DNA from: Prinia subflava
Lineage: Eukaryota; Chordata; Aves; Passeriformes; Cisticolidae
Direction: 5' to 3'
NCBI RefSeq assembly: GCF_021018805.1
Contig: NC_086251.1
Location: forward strand, 46,260,767-46,324,766
DNA length: 64,000 nucleotides
The notes beneath the pieces are model-generated. The model saw only the letters and a program-made list of their open reading frames with translations, searched no databases and was not told the origin of the DNA. Position numbers and translations under genes: made by a program. The stretch's first letter is position 1, and every line of letters starts with the position of its first letter. Of the stretch, positions 62,971 through 64,000 are shown in pieces.

Positions 62971-64000
62971 GACCATTAAGGTGCCCTGATATTAAACTGA
63001 TGGTGCAAGACAAACATTTGCATTTTTATTTCAGTAAGAACCTCAGTTTAGAGCTGGTGTTTGTCCATGTCATGGAAATAAATGTGCTGGAAAAGCTACA
63101 AAGAGAATGAAATGACTATGCAAGAGACTTTTATACTGGAAAAGGATTTTGCCCTGAAGTATCCACCCCTGCACAGCTGGGATGTGCTGACGTGTCCCCT
63201 AGGTAGTTCATTTGGCACAAACCACCTTGAGGACCCACAGCCACCAAACAGTCTCTTGTCCTCCCCACAGCTTGGGTGGCATTAGCTCTGACAGGCTGAA
63301 GGTTTTCCTCATCCTCATTGCACCATCTGTCCTCTGACATGTAACTAACTTCCACATCCAGACCCTGGGTTACAGAGTTCCAGTGCAAGAGAAAACACAA
63401 GCCTTTATTGCCAGAGGTGACTAAAACTCAGACAGATGAGCTGTGTACTTTTTAAATAAATGATTTTTTTACAATAAATCCACACAGTATTTGCCTTTGT
63501 GACATCTGGAGAGCAAGACAAAAATTTGCAGTTTGAAAGTTGAAATTGAAAGATAGATGGGCAGTGAAATGTCTTGGATAATTTAGGGATTGGGAATGGG
63601 GTCTTTTTCATGAGTTCATACATCAGCAGCAGACTGAGGAGATGAAACCCAACAGTCTGATAAGATTCACTGGTGAGGAGATGCAAACAAAATACTCTGG
63701 CCCAGATAAAAAAGTTGTCAGTGCAAGACCCTCTCAGTTTATGATCCTGTCCCTTTTTATCCCTGCTCATGCTGCAGCTCCAGCTCTGCTTAACTCCCTA
63801 TGCAGGTGTGAACTGAGTCTTTGCCCCAGAGTTCTGGTGGTTGCTTGCAAGAAAAATTTCTGTCTTGGCGACAAGCCCCTTCCCTTTGGCAGCCTGAGTT
63901 GTGCTGAGGCTCCAGGCTTTTCTCCCTCCTAACCCTAACCTCAGCATTAGGAGTGGGCTAAGTCTTCTCTGGCAAACCCTGGCCATGCCCCAATGAGCAA
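62971..64000. other. Intergenic DNA, no gene recognised
   Basis: No gene, RNA gene or transposon recognised. Two copies of a telomere-like unit (cctaaccctaacc near 63928) are too few to be an interstitial telomere. Confidence 0.5.

Noticed and set aside
63925..63940. Telomere-like cctaaccctaacc
   Set aside because: Only about two units, within chance expectation. Not an interstitial telomere array.
1..64000. CRISPR array, phage, operon or toxin-antitoxin system
   Set aside because: No regularly spaced repeats, Shine-Dalgarno-led gene clusters or compact coding. The CR1 elements and eukaryotic tRNA place this in a bird nuclear genome.

Overview
The window looks like AT-rich vertebrate intergenic DNA from a bird, probably a songbird. 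The evidence is several 5'-truncated CR1 LINE copies with the avian CR1 3' end (tcTATGATTCTgtg), one LTR that I recall (from memory only) as a songbird ERVL-type LTR, isolated CpG islands in a CpG-poor background, and no bacterial-style gene packing. I recognise no protein-coding exon of a functional gene. The longest open frames (up to about 214 codons) lie in GC-rich islands or in repeats and resemble no family I know.

Layout. 1-16 kb is unique AT-rich DNA with one candidate conserved non-coding block (3.42-3.55 kb), two old MIR-like SINE relics (11.09 and 11.48 kb) and a short GC-rich patch (13.26-13.48 kb). 16-29 kb holds most of the dated insertions: a CR1 at 16.2 kb, a solo LTR at 17.25-17.69 kb with a perfect 9-bp terminal inverted repeat, a CR1 end at 19.1 kb next to a broken processed-type copy of part of BRD4 (19.47-19.69 kb, minus strand), and CR1 copies at 24.5 and 28.6 kb.

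33.5-36.2 kb is the functional centre. It contains a large CpG island (33.5-34.35 kb), a small one (34.88-34.99 kb) and a third (35.74-36.16 kb) whose left edge is the 5' end of an intact minus-strand tRNA-Thr(TGT) gene with A and B boxes and a T-run terminator. The large island carries two ACACGTGT E-box octamers and one TTATGTAA D-box. The islands could be the promoter of an unannotated (probably non-coding) RNA, or could be open chromatin tied to the tRNA gene.

36-64 kb is again gene-poor. It contains microsatellites, a CpG-containing enhancer-like block at 44.2-44.35 kb, a nested pair of CR1 elements at 47.0-47.65 kb (a younger copy inside an older one), a CR1 end at 60.9 kb and an unidentified moderately GC-rich stretch at 62.4-62.97 kb. 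No operon-like or defence-like system is present. The items most worth following are the tRNA/CpG-island cluster, the BRD4 pseudogene and the nested CR1.
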